The notes under the pieces were generated by a model. The model worked only from the letters and a program-made list of their open reading frames with translations, had not been told where the DNA came from and ran no database searches. A stretch of DNA of 64,000 nucleotides, taken from contig CAWKND010000003.1 of assembly GCA_963850915.1 (NCBI GenBank), forward strand, positions 226,765 to 290,764. The letters run 5' to 3'. Source of the DNA: CAVTWH01 sp963850915. GTDB taxonomy: Bacteria > Actinomycetota > Actinomycetes > Mycobacteriales > Micromonosporaceae. Positions within the stretch are counted from its first letter, which is position 1. Every line of letters starts with the position of its first letter. The position numbers and the translations under genes are program-made. This document shows, in pieces, positions 28,863 through 38,158 of the stretch.

Positions 28863-29734
28863 ATGAGCCCCACACCCGCCACGACCTGCCACGACCATCG
28901 GCCGGGACGCCCCGGTGCCGGTCGGGCTCCCTGTCGATGTTCGACCCCCTGTTCCTCGGGATCGACGAGTTCGGCCAGCCGGTCTACCTCGACCTGGTCT
29001 TCCACAACATCCTCGCCGGGGGCGAACCCGGCGGCGGCAAATCCGGACTGCTCAACACCATCACCGCCCACGCCGCTCTGTCCACCGACTGCCGGCTGGT
29101 GCTGCTCGACGGCAAGCTCGTCGAACTCGGCCCGTGGCGGTATGTCGCCGACGAGTTCGTCGGACCCGACCTGGACCACGCCATCGACGTGCTGCGCCGG
29201 CTCCAGCAGGTGGTCAACAACCGCTACGCCTGGCTGCTGGCCAACAACCGCCGCAAGATCGCCGCCTCGGACGGGATGACCGTGATCGTCGTGGTGATCG
29301 ACGAGATCGCCGTCTACTCCGCCACCTTGGGCGACAAGAAGCAGCAGGAAGAGTTCTCCGCCCTGCTCCGGGACCTGGTCGCCCGTGGCCGGGCCTGTGG
29401 GGTGCCGGTGGTCGCCGCTACTCAGCGGCCGTCGTTCGACATCATCCCCACCAGCCTGCGGGATCTGTTCGGCTACCGGGCGGCGTTCCGGTGCACCACC
29501 GTCAACTCCTCCAACATCGTGCTCGGCCACGGCTGGGCCGAGCAGGGCTTCTCCGCCACCGACATTCCACCCACCATGCAGGGCGCCGCCTACCTCATCG
29601 CCGAAGGCGGCACCCCACGAAGGTCAAAGTCGCCTACCTGTCCGACGCGCGACATCTACAGCCTCGCCGACTACGCCCACTGGCTCCGCCGACCGACACG
29701 CGCTGCTCCTGGCAGCGGCCGGAAAGCAGCCTGA
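28863..29734 (+). pseudogene. FtsK/SpoIIIE-type DNA translocase (AICE transfer protein), frame broken
   Basis: ATG 28863 has GGAGG upstream. After a short N-terminus (TTIGRDAPVPVG) come LGIDEFGQPVYLDLVFHNIL, Walker A GGEPGGGKSG, Walker B VIVVVIDEIAVY, QRPSFDIIPTSLRDLFGYR and DIYSLADYAHWL. In actinomycete elements such a single protein pumps double-stranded DNA between mycelial cells. Shifts occur near 28890 and 28930. A compensating pair lies at about 29617 and 29650, around VKVAYLSDA. The ATPase core (28940-29610) is uninterrupted. Confidence 0.78.
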
Positions 29735-29862
29735 CACAAGGGAACAGGCACCACACGGCCGCAACGGGCCGACAACCGAATAGCGCCGGGGCCCGCCCCA
29801 CGCCGGCAAGCAACAGCGGACCCCGAACCCATCCACCGACCCATCGAAAGGGAGCGGACACC

Positions 29863-30341
29863 ATGCACCCTACCCACCCGCAGACCGACCCGAACATCAC
29901 CGGGCCGGCCGACACTCCGTCGCAGCCGCCAGGACGACTCCCCGGCCGCCATCCTGCGGCGCGCCGCCGCTCTACCTCGACCGGCACGGCTGGACCTGGG
30001 GCGTGCGCTACGAGCTGCCCCACCCCGACGCCCCACAGCCGGCCGCCGATGTTGTCGGCGCGGTCCGTATCGCCGTGGTCGGGCACCCGGTCGCTGACGG
30101 GGACACCGAACCGGACCAGGCCGCACTCGTCGGCCGCGCCCTCGGCACCCTGGCTGCCTACCTGGGACTCAACCACCGCAGCGCGGTGGAGGTGTTGACC
30201 GAGTGGAACGACAACGTTCCCACCAACACCGCCGAAGTGGTCACCCTGCTGGGTCGGGCCGCTGACTGGCAGGACGACCAGGCAGGCCGCTACAGCGCCT
30301 CATTCGTGGCGCGGCTGTTGGGATCGGCGGCAGGCCGATGA
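29863..30341 (+). pseudogene. DUF6197-like AICE protein, frame broken near 29970
   Basis: ATG 29863 (GGGAG upstream) encodes a disordered start. The conserved body, AAILRRAA then LYLDRHGWTWGVRYELP, DVVGAVRIAVVG and LAAYLGLNHRSAVEVLTEWND, is in two other frames around 29950-30000. DUF6197 proteins recur between the transfer and replication genes of AICEs and their role is unknown. The stop overlaps the next start by four bases. Confidence 0.6.
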
Positions 30342-30684
30342 ACAAGACCAACTGTCAACAAACTTTGACACCCAAGGCCGGTTCATCGGCTACCCCGGCA
30401 GCAGCGCCGCGACGTCATCGAAAACGACGAGTACGCCGCGTTCGCCCGCCGCATCATCCGCGCCCACGGCCGCCGCATCGCCTCCGGCGACGTCGAAGCC
30501 CTCGCCGACCTGGTCCGGCTCTCCCTCGACGTTGAGGACGCCATCCGAGCGCCGTGATCGGGCTGCGGGACTTCGGCTACTCCTGGGCCGACATCGCCAC
30601 CGGCTCGGCATCACCCGCCAGGCCGCACAACAACGCTGGGGCAACACCGGCCCCGGCAACCCCGGTCGGGATGGTGGCCGATGA
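30338..30684 (+). pseudogene. AICE HTH-like small protein, frame broken
   Basis: It starts at ATG 30338 inside ATGA. Conserved parts are NDEYAAFARRIIRAHGRRIA, DVEALADLVRLSLDVEDAI, RDFGYSWADIA and GITRQAAQQRWG, a sigma-like/HTH C-terminus seen in actinomycete elements. They lie in different frames, with shifts at roughly 30420, 30555 and 30605. The final TGA (30682-30684) overlaps the next ATG. Confidence 0.6.
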
Positions 30685-31058
30685 GCACCCTGCCCGACAT
30701 CGAGCACCCCGACTGGTGCAGCGGCGGCTTCCACTGCACCGCCATCCCCGCCCGGGGACGACTGGCCGCACGCGGTGAACACCGCTCCGAACCCACCGCA
30801 CCGACACCAGCTGGGGCGGCATCATCGCCACCCTCGTCGAATCCGTACACGGCCGGCCCTACCTGGAACTGCGGCTGTCGGTGCACATTCCGCCGCAGGA
30901 AACCCGGGCACGGCTACGTGCCCAGCTGATCGCCGACGAGATCGGCCAAGCCGTTGACCTCGCCCTCGTCGAGGCCGACATCTCCTACCTGCTCGCCGCT
31001 GACCCCGAACTCCGCCACGCCCTCAACCAGGGCACCAACCCGGGAGGCAACCCCATGA
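30681..31058 (+). pseudogene. DUF6907-like AICE protein, frame broken near 30800
   Basis: ATG 30681 encodes IEHPDWCSGGFHCTAIP and EHRSEPT. After a shift it continues TSWGGIIATLVES, YLELRLSVHIPPQETRA and ALVEADISYLLAADPEL. The CPDWC-like opening followed by a two-strand domain matches the DUF6907 group of mobile-element proteins of unknown role. The end is taken at TGA 31056-31058, overlapping the next ATG. Confidence 0.55.
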
Positions 31059-31837
31059 CCACCACCACACACCACCGCTGCGAAGCCTGGTAAGGGCGGG
31101 CGGCTGGAAGGCGTCATCGAAGTCCTGATTCTCATCGCCGTCGCCGTGATGGCCGGCGCCGCCTCATTCAGCCACGTCCACGACTGGACCATGGACAACG
31201 CACCCGCCGGTACCGGCTCCTGGTTCGGCTGGGCCAACGCCATGGTCTCCGAACTCATCCCCCTTGCTGCCGGGCTGGAAGCCCGACGCCGCAAGGCAAC
31301 CTACGGCAACCGCCGGCAAGTACCCGGTGTTCCTCATCCTCGCCGCCGTCGCCCTGTCGTTGACCGGGCAGTTCGGCGAGGCCAAGCCCTCCATCTCGGG
31401 CTGGATCATCTCCGCCGTACCCGCGCTGGGGTTCCTCGCCCTGGTGAAACTCATCCTCTCCCGGCCCGACCGGCCAGCCGGCGCAGCTCGTCGACGAGCA
31501 CCCGGCCACCACCGCCGAACCGCCGCCGGCGCCAGCTGGCTCCCGGTCGTCGAGGACCAGGTCCTCAACGTCGAACCGGCCTACCAGCCGGCCGCCGGCT
31601 CGCTCGTGGCGGAGCCGGTGACTGTACCGGCGCATCTGGTGCCACCGGCCCGATTCGCGGCCACCAACCACCAGCAGACCACCGGACGACCCATCACCGC
31701 CGAAGAACTCTCCGCCCGCATCTCCGTACCCACCGCCATGGCCGGGGAGCTGCTCACCCTCTTCGACATCAACCCACCCGCCGCCGACTGCCGGCCCGGG
31801 TCAACGGATCCCCCACACCTGGGGGTGCGGCCGGTGA
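31055..31837 (+). pseudogene. DUF2637/SpdB-like membrane protein, frame broken
   Basis: ATG 31055 has GGGAGG upstream. The body reads GGRLEGVIEVLILIAVAVMA, FSHVHDWTMDNAP, SELIPLAAGLEARRR, YPVFLILAAVALSLTGQFGE and ISAVPALGFLALVKLILS. DUF2637 membrane proteins resemble Spd spread proteins that help move plasmids and AICEs between hyphal compartments. The C-terminal tail (ITAEELSARISVPTAMAGEL) is DNA-binding-like. Frame shifts lie near 31083 and 31310 and close to the end. GTGA at 31834 starts the next gene. Confidence 0.65.
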
Positions 31838-32224
31838 CGATCTACGCGATCACCGAACACCAGACCGTGTCCACACCTGCCCCGCCGACCCGAACCGCAC
31901 GCCATCGACACCCGACGCGACATCGTGCACGTCACGCCCGGGAGGCCGTGCACCAACCCGATCACCATCCGCGCCGGCAACACCACCGCCGTCATCGCCT
32001 GCGGACGCCGCGTACCGGCCGACCGGCAATGCGCCGGATGCCGCACCATCGTCACCACCCGGTCGGTCACCGTGACCGACCTCGGCTACCAGGACGGCAC
32101 CGGCTGCAAGCCGGCACCGTCCGGCCTCAACCCCAATCCGTGCCCGACGTGCGGGCAGCCCGTGGCTGCAATCCTCACCCGGCACCTGTTCTGCGCACCC
32201 CGCCGTACCAGGCAGGTGGCATGA
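31834..32224 (+). pseudogene. Small Cys-rich (zinc-ribbon-like) AICE protein, frame broken near 31910
   Basis: GTG 31834 encodes VTIYAITEHQTV, then in other frames IVHVTPGRPCTNPITIRA, RQCAGCRTIVTTRS and NPCPTCGQPVA. Two CxxC pairs suggest metal binding. No named family is certain. The stop overlaps the RepSA start (ATGA at 32221). Confidence 0.5.
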
Positions 32225-34080
32225 CCAGCCCGACGCTGGAGATCACGCCCCGCACCAACACCAACCGCGTGCGGGGCGCGGTCTCGAACGCCGAGCCCAC
32301 CACCATCCCCAGCCTGTCGAGCGGGACGGCCTGGTCGGGCTTCAGCCCCACCACCGTCGTCCGCGTTCCGCCGCGCCACCGAAGCCGACTACTTCGGCTG
32401 GCTCGACCACATCCGCTCCGCCGCCGCCTGCACCCGACCGATCCGGCTCGTCGGCGCCATCGACACCGTCAACACCACCACCGGGCAGCGCCTCGCCCGC
32501 GTCGAGACGGCGGCGATGCCGGACGGGGCGATCTACAAGGCGTGCGGCAACCGACGCGCCTCGGTCTGCCCGGCGTGCGCCCGCACCTACCAGTACGACG
32601 CCTACCAACTCCTGCGCGCCGGTCTGTCCGGCGGCAAAGGCGTCCCCGAAACGGTCGCCACGCATCCGGCCGTGTTCGTCACCCTCACCGCACCGTCGTT
32701 CGGCGCGCGTGCACAACCGGGTGGTCAAGAGGCACACCTGCCGCGACAAACGCCGCTGCGGCTGCCGACCCGACCCCTGCCACGCCCGCACCGGCGCGAC
32801 CACCCCCGGCCTCTGCGCCCACGGCCGGCCGGCGGTCTGCTTCGCCCGGCACGACGACGACGATCCCCGGCTCGGGCAGCCGTTCTGCCTGGACTGCTAC
32901 GACCACGACGGCCAGGCCGTCTTCAACGCCTGGGCCGGGAAACTGTGGCACCGCACCAAACAAGCCATCGGCCGCCACATCCAACAAACCGCCAAACAAC
33001 GCGGCATCCCCCGGCCGTCATCGTCCGCACCGGGAAGAGGCCGCGACGGGTCGCGCCGGTGCAGGTCAGCGCACGGCAAGGTCGCCGAAATGCAGCGACG
33101 CGGGCGTCGTGCACTTCCACGCCATCCTCCGCCTCGACGGCATCAACCCCGACGACCCGACCGCCATCGTCCCCCCACCCGACGGGCTCGGCGTCGACGA
33201 GCTGACCGCCGCCGTCAAGGCAGCCGCGGCACACATCGAGGTCGACACACCCAGCCACCCCGAACAGGCCGGACGGCTGGACCATCGGATGGGGCGAACA
33301 GGTCGACGTCCAGCGCCATCGTGCTGACCGGCGAAGACGAACTCACCGACGCCAAGGTCGCCGGGTACCTGGCCAAGTACGCCACCAAGTCCACTGAGGC
33401 CACCGGCCACAACTCGACCCGCCTCACCGCAGAGAACATCGGCGAGTTCGCCGACCCCGACGGGGACCACACCGCCCGGCTCATCGACGCCTGCTGGCGC
33501 CTCGGCCAACCCACCGGCGACCCACGTCCCCCTGTCCCAGCGGCCCGCCCGCCCCGCCGGGTCAACGTCCTGGGACCGCGCTGGACGTGCCCAGACTGCG
33601 GCACCCCCACCCGACTGCGCGACTGCGGCCACTGCCGCCGCCGAGGCGCAACCCGAGGTTGACACCGAACTCGCGCGACGAGCCGGAACCCGACCCCTGG
33701 GCCGGACTGCGCCGCTGGGCGCACCTGCTCGGCTTCGGCGGCCACTTCCTCACCAAAGCCCGCCGCTACTCCACCACCTTCGCCGCGCTCCGCGCCGCCC
33801 GCGCCAACTACCGGCGCGACGAGCTGCACGAGCACCAGGACCACGACCACGACCCCGATCGGGGACCCGGTCGTCCGGGCCGTGCGACCACGAGGACGAC
33901 ACCGTCCTGATCGTCGGCGCCCTCACCTACGCCGGCAGCGGCTGGCGCACCACCGGAGACGCACTCCTCGCCACCACCGCCGCCGACCTCGCCCGCTCAC
34001 GACAAGCCGTCGCACGCGAAGAACTCGCCCACGAACTCGGCACCGACCAGCACCACCGCATGACCCGGCAAGCCGCCTGA
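32221..34080 (+). pseudogene. repSA: RepSA-family replication initiator, frame broken at several sites
   Basis: Product ~600 aa if repaired. Landmarks in order: RRATEADYFGWLDHIRSAA, CGNRRASVCPACARTYQYDA, ATHPAVFVTLTAPSFG, a Cys/His segment KRHTCRDKRRCGC, VHFHAILRLDG (a rolling-circle Rep-like HxH), DAKVAGYLAKYATKSTEATG, WTCPDCGTPTRLRDCGHCR, WAHLLGFGGHFLTKARRYST. RepSA starts rolling-circle replication of pSAM2-type AICEs from their own origin. I count shifts near 32360, 32710, 33020, 33080, 33280, 33660 and 33870. Conserved blocks are otherwise excellent. Confidence 0.75.
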
Positions 34081-34116
34081 AACCGTTACCTCTCAACCGA
34101 AGGAGACCCACCAGCC

Positions 34117-34332
34117 ATGACCAGCCAACCCGGCCCGGTCACCACCATCCTCACCCCGAAATGGCACTCCCCCGCCGAAGTCGCGATCCTGCTCGGCTTC
34201 GGCCTGTCCAAAGTCAAAATGCTCATCGCCACCGGCGAACTGCGCTCCATCAAGGACGGCAGGTACCGGCGGGTCCTGCCCCAATGGGTCGACCAGTACA
34301 TCGCCGACTGCACCCGGGACTGGGCCGCGTGA
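34117..34332 (+). CDS. xis: Excisionase (MerR/HTH-17-like)
   Basis: An intact 71-residue protein with a winged HTH: WHSPAEVAILLGFGLSKVKM then IATGELRSIKDGRYRRVLPQ. Xis proteins bend attachment-site DNA and steer the integrase toward excision. GGAG lies upstream of ATG 34117. The stop overlaps the DpdA-like start, placing the two in one translational unit with int downstream. Confidence 0.85.
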   Translation: MTSQPGPVTTILTPKWHSPAEVAILLGFGLSKVKMLIATGELRSIKDGRYRRVLPQWVDQYIADCTRDWAA

Positions 34333-35151
34333 CCACCCTGTACCTGGGCACCCACCAACCCGGCTGGCTCGCCCACGCCGGTGTGCCCCTGTTCGTCTCC
34401 GACACCCGGCTACGCGTCTACAAGCACCCTGCCCCGCGCGGCGGCCCCGTGGGCGTGCGACTCAGGCGGCTTCACCCAACTCCAACAACACGGCACAGTG
34501 GACCGTCCCCCCCGGCGAGTACGTGGCCCGGCTACGCCGCTACCGCGACGAGATCGGTCACCTCGCCTGGGCCGCACCGCAGGACTGGATGTGTGAACCC
34601 ATCGTCATCCACGGCGGCCAGGCCGGCCCGATCCGGTTCGCCGGCACTGGCTTGACCGTCGCCGAGCACCAGCGGCGTACCGTCACCAACTACGCGCAGC
34701 TGCGCGACCTCGCACCCGACCTACCTTTCGTCCCGTCGTCCAAGGCTGGCAACCTGACGACTACCTGCACTGCGTCGACCTCTACCAGCAGCTTGCCGGC
34801 ATTGATCTGACCACCGAACCGCTCGTCGCGGTCGGCACGGTCTGCCGGCGCCAAGGCACCCGCGACGCCGGCCGCATCCTCACCGCCCTGCACAGCGCCG
34901 GCCTGTACCGGCTGCACGGGTTCGGGTTCAAAACCCTCGGCCTGGCGGCTTACGGCCATCTCCTCACCTCGGCCGACTCCATGGCCTGGTCCATCGACGC
35001 CCGCCACCGGCCACCCCTGCCCGGCTGCACCCGCCACCGCAACTGCGCCAACTGCCTGCGCTACGCCCTGCGCTGGCGCAGCCATGTCCTCGCCACCACC
35101 GTCCCCGCCCACCGGCAACTCAGCCTGTTCGACCTGGAGGAAGCAGCATGA
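34329..35151 (+). pseudogene. DpdA/TGT-like 7-deazapurine transglycosylase (DUF7221-like), frame broken
   Basis: A ~273-residue protein when joined. Motifs: YLGTHQPGWLAHAGVPLFVS, CDSGGFTQLQQHG (the TGT active-site DSGGF), WTVPPGEYVARLRRYRDEI, WAAPQDWMCEP, VVQGWQPDDYLHCVDLY, AVGTVCRRQGTRDAG, LHGFGFKTLGL, SADSMAWS, and C-x4-NCANCLRYALRW (a Zn site). Members are related to queuine tRNA-guanine transglycosylases; DpdA homologues instead put 7-deazaguanines into DNA, protecting elements from restriction. Shifts near 34425, 34498 and 34735. Both termini are coupled by four-base overlaps to xis and int. Confidence 0.7.
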
Positions 35152-36365
35152 CCGGCAAACGCGCCAACGGCGAAGGCTCGATCTTCCCCTACCGCAACGG
35201 ATACGCCGCCTACGTCTGGGTCACCAAACCGGACGGCAAGCGCACCCGCAAGTACGTCTACGGCCAAGACCGCGAAACTGTCCACGACAAGTGGATCAAG
35301 CTCCACCAACAGGCTAAGGCCGGCCCGGTCGCCACCAAAGTGCTCACCCTCGGCCAGTACGTCGCCTACTGGCTCCGGGAGATCGTCGCTCCGAACCTCA
35401 GCCCGGGCAGCTATGTGACCTACGAGGTGATCTGTCGGCGGTACATCGTGCCGGGCCTTGGCGGTAGGCGGCTCGATCGGCTCCAGACGCGCGACGTGCA
35501 GACCTGGCTCAACGTGGTCGGCCGGAGCTGCCAGTGCTGCGCCCAGGGCAAGGATGCGGCCCGGCCTGGGGCCAAGCGGCGCTGTTGTGCGGTGGGGAAG
35601 TGCTGCGGGTCCGTGACGTCACCGGCGACGGTGGCGCACATCCGGCGGGTGCTGCGCACGATCTTGTCGCAGGCGATGACGGAGGATCTGATCACCCGGA
35701 ATGCAGCCCGGGTCATCAAACTGCCGTCGACGCGTTCGCACAGGCGGAGGTCGTGGAGCAGTGACGAGGCGCGACAGTTCCTGGAGTCGGCCCGGTCGGA
35801 CGGCGATCCGTTGTACGCGGCGTACGTCCTGATCCTGGCGCTCGGGCTCCGAAAGGGGGAGGCGCTGGGGGTCGGCTGGGACGAGGTCGACCTGGACGCC
35901 GGGGACCTGTCGGTGGACTGGCAGCTCCAGCGGATCGGGGCGAAGCTCGTGCGCCGGGCCACCAAGACCGAGACGTCGGACGCGAGGTTGCCATTACCGC
36001 CGATCTGTACGGTCGCGCTGCAACGTCACCGCCTCCTCGTCGCGCAGCTGCGGGAGCGGGCCGGAGAGGCGTGGCAGCAGACACCGTTGGTCTTCACGAC
36101 GATGTGGGGTACGCCGGTCGAGCCGCGCAACTTCAACCGCTTCTGGGACCGGCGGTGCGAACTGGCCGGGGTACGCCGGATCACCGTGCACGACGCTCGG
36201 CGTACGTGCGGCAGCCTCCTCGCGGACCTGGACGTGCACCCCCGTGTGGCGATGCAGATCCTTCGGCACGCTCAGTTCGCGATCACGATGGAGATCTACA
36301 CACAGGTCTCCTCGGCGGCGACCCGGGACGCGCTGCGCCGGCTGGGGGAGCGTCTCGATGGGTGA
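35148..36365 (+). CDS. int: Tyrosine recombinase, AICE integrase
   Basis: Intact, 405 residues. N-terminal SAM-like arm-binding region (NGEGSIFPYRNGYAAYVWV), a core-binding domain with an unusual Cys-rich insert (SCQCCAQG ... CCAVGKCCG), then the catalytic domain: Arg in LGLRKGEALG, H348-x-x-R351 in HDARRTCGS, His374 in LRHAQF and nucleophile Tyr384 in MEIYTQ. It recombines attP with a host tRNA gene. Coupled by ATGA to the DpdA-like gene. AICE integrases normally lie next to attP, so the right junction should be within ~1.3 kb downstream. Confidence 0.93.
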   Translation: MTGKRANGEGSIFPYRNGYAAYVWVTKPDGKRTRKYVYGQDRETVHDKWIKLHQQAKAGPVATKVLTLGQYVAYWLREIVAPNLSPGSYVTYEVICRRYIVPGLGGRRLDRLQTRDVQTWLNVVGRSCQCCAQGKDAARPGAKRRCCAVGKCCGSVTSPATVAHIRRVLRTILSQAMTEDLITRNAARVIKLPSTRSHRRRSWSSDEARQFLESARSDGDPLYAAYVLILALGLRKGEALGVGWDEVDLDAGDLSVDWQLQRIGAKLVRRATKTETSDARLPLPPICTVALQRHRLLVAQLRERAGEAWQQTPLVFTTMWGTPVEPRNFNRFWDRRCELAGVRRITVHDARRTCGSLLADLDVHPRVAMQILRHAQFAITMEIYTQVSSAATRDALRRLGERLDG

Positions 36366-36385
36366 CCGGCCGATCGTCTATCCGG

Positions 36386-36414
36386 CTAGACAGCATTTGT
36401 CTAGTACGTTAGAC
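36386..36414. promoter_or_regulatory. Inverted repeat plus third half-site upstream of hicA
   Basis: ctagaca-gcatt-tgtctag is a perfect 7-bp inverted repeat with a five-base spacer, followed by a related gttagac at 36408-36414. It ends eight bases before the HicA start. This is the expected place for the operator bound by HicB for autorepression. The ribosome site is weak, so a leaderless or poorly translated toxin is possible. Confidence 0.5.
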
Positions 36415-36422
36415 GGTGCGCG

Positions 36423-36620
36423 ATGAAGGCGCGGGATATCCGCCGGATCCTGGCGCGACGCGATTGCGTCGAGGTCCGGCAGCGCGGCTCGCACCTGGTC
36501 GTGCGCTGTGGCACTTGCCAGACGGTTGTCCCGCTGCACGGTGGGGACATCCCGATCGGCACCTTGCGCAGCATCGAACGCGACCTGGAACCGTGCCTGG
36601 GCAAAGGATGGATGACATGA
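36423..36620 (+). CDS. hicA: HicA toxin (mRNA interferase)
   Basis: A 65-residue dsRBD-like protein: MKARDIRRILARRDCVEVRQ, catalytic His in RGSHLVVRCG, then VPLHGGDIPIGTLRSI. HicA toxins cleave mRNA and are neutralised by HicB. The last four bases overlap the hicB start (ATGA at 36617). Confidence 0.85.
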   Translation: MKARDIRRILARRDCVEVRQRGSHLVVRCGTCQTVVPLHGGDIPIGTLRSIERDLEPCLGKGWMT

Positions 36621-37012
36621 CCACCACCTACGTGGGCCTGTTCCACCGGGAAGGCCGCGCCTGGGTGGCCGAGGTCCGCGACGTTCCGCAGGCCCACACC
36701 TTCGGCACCACCCTGACCAAGACCCGGCAGCACCTGCGCGAGGCCCTGGCGCTCTACCTCGACGTGCCCACCAGCGCCGTCGAGATCGAGGTCCAGGTCC
36801 GCTTCGACCAACCCCACATCGAGGACCTGGTCCACGCCACAGTCCGCGCCCGCCGTCAGGCGGAACGTGATGCCGAGATCGCCGCCGATCTCCTGCGCCG
36901 CGCTGCGACCGAACTCGTCGCCGCCGGCCTCAGCTACCGGGACGCGGGGATCGCCCTCGGGGTGTCCCACCAGCGCATCGACCAGCTCGTCGGGGACCGA
37001 GAGGCCAGCTGA
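36617..37012 (+). CDS. hicB: HicB antitoxin
   Basis: A 131-residue protein. The N-terminal RNase-H-like HicB fold (YVGLFHREGRAWVAEVRDVP, TFGTTLTKTRQHLREALALY) is joined to a C-terminal helix-turn-helix (AAGLSYRDAGIALGVSHQRI). It binds HicA and represses the operon through the upstream palindrome. Toxin-first order with coupling is standard. Located beside int, it likely stabilises the element against loss. Confidence 0.85.
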   Translation: MTTTYVGLFHREGRAWVAEVRDVPQAHTFGTTLTKTRQHLREALALYLDVPTSAVEIEVQVRFDQPHIEDLVHATVRARRQAERDAEIAADLLRRAATELVAAGLSYRDAGIALGVSHQRIDQLVGDREAS

Positions 37013-37079
37013 CCGCCGCAGCCGAGCTGTGACCATCGGCCAGGAGCAGATCATTGAAGTGCGTTGAGATCATGCGGGT

Positions 37080-37529
37080 GTGACTAATGGTCGGGCCGCG
37101 TGGCTGAAGTGGCCGATGCGAACCCTGTTGGCCGTTGCGGTCGCGGCGCTGCTGTCGGCCTGCTCCATGGGCGACATCGCGAACGGGCCGTCACCAGTCA
37201 ACGTCACCGTTGAGCAGATCACCGGGGCCTGGGACGGGCATGACAACGCCGGTACGTTCACGTTCGCTGCCGACGGCACGTTGACGGCCAGCGACCTGCC
37301 GGCCGACGCGCTTCCGCCCATCGAGCCGACCCAGCGCTGGTCCTGCACCGGAATTTGGCGGATAACGTCGCCCCTCGACAACGGCGGCGACCAGCGCAAC
37401 ATGGTCAGACTCGGTCTCTGGGGCCTCGCCGGGGTGGACGGCGGCCACGGCGAGTGGATGAGCGCGTCAAAACAGCACCATGTCATCGTGCTGACCATGG
37501 GCAACTACTGGTACACCAAGGAAAAGTAG
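37080..37529 (+). CDS. Small secreted lipoprotein
   Basis: The frame from GTG 37080 gives 149 residues; ATG 37116 (MRTLLAVAVAALLSAC) starts a typical type II signal with lipobox LSAC and is probably correct. The mature part has ITGAWDGHDNAGTFTFAADG and WSCTGIWRI, a beta-sandwich-like pattern common in actinobacterial lipoproteins of unknown function. It lies between HicAB and tRNA-Lys, so it could be element or host DNA. Confidence 0.65.
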   Translation: MTNGRAAWLKWPMRTLLAVAVAALLSACSMGDIANGPSPVNVTVEQITGAWDGHDNAGTFTFAADGTLTASDLPADALPPIEPTQRWSCTGIWRITSPLDNGGDQRNMVRLGLWGLAGVDGGHGEWMSASKQHHVIVLTMGNYWYTKEK

Positions 37530-37592
37530 AGCTGCTTGCCCAGGTCAGCCTGCCTCGGCGACCCAAGGCTCGTTGCTGTACTTCGTTGCTGT

Positions 37593-37630
37593 ACCGGGGC
37601 GTTCTGGTGATCTCCAGAGCGCCCCGTACC
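37593..37630 (+). terminator. Hairpin terminator
   Basis: ggggcgttctgg and ccagagcgcccc pair (one G-U) around a tgatct loop, extended by gtacc/ggtac at the base. It sits downstream of the lipoprotein and next to tRNA-Lys, serving transcripts from either side. Confidence 0.65.
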
Positions 37631-37648
37631 GCGTCTGAGCTGGGCTGA

Positions 37649-37723
37649 TGGTGGGCCGCCAGGGATTCGAACCCTGAACCTACGGATTAAAAGTCCGCAG
37701 CTCTGCCATTGAGCTAGCGGCCC
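37649..37723 (-). tRNA. tRNA-Lys(UUU)
   Basis: On the minus strand: acceptor gggccgc/gcggccc, D arm gctcaatggcagagc, anticodon TTT in ggactttta, T arm cagggttcgaatccctg, discriminator A and an encoded CCA. Its 3' end faces the island, so it is the best positional candidate for attB of the element, but no direct duplicate was found on the left. Confidence 0.93.
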
Positions 37724-38158
37724 CGCCGTTGACAGGCTACCTGGAGCAACCACGCCCGATGAAGCTGGTTCCGCCCAAGCCGCTGCTCAGGGCAAGTCAG
37801 CGGGACACGGGCAGCAGGACGATGACCAGGCGACCCGACGCAGGCTCGGACGCTCGGCACCGCCCGCGCCGACGCCGACGTCACCGCCGAGAGCCGTCCC
37901 TCCTTACCTGTCCCAGGTACCGATCACCGGCCGGCAACGGAACGAGGCCTTTGCCAAGAACCGCAGCGCCGCTGCTTGATCGACATTGGCAAATGTTGGC
38001 AACCGATTGTCGGCACATCCTGCCGCACCTAGGGTCCAACCAACCGCCACCGGAGCGCGATCCACGGGTCCTCGTCTGCCTTTGATGCCCGTTCCGCAGA
38101 GCGCCACCGCCGCCTGGCCGCCGGCGGTGGCGCGCACATTCGCTGAAGGGAAACAAAC
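37724..38158. other. Intergenic region with a 12-bp stem hairpin
   Basis: 435 bp without a supportable gene. A perfect hairpin, gcgccaccgccg (38101-38112) pairing with cggcggtggcgc (38122-38133), lies 25 bp upstream of the glucanase GTG, close enough to affect its 5' leader. The ribosome site gaaggga precedes the start by seven bases. Confidence 0.5.

Noticed and set aside
19241..37678. Matching T-arm words in tRNA-Ser and tRNA-Lys as attachment sites
   Set aside because: They are conserved tRNA sequence and lie in inverted orientation, so they would invert rather than excise the island.
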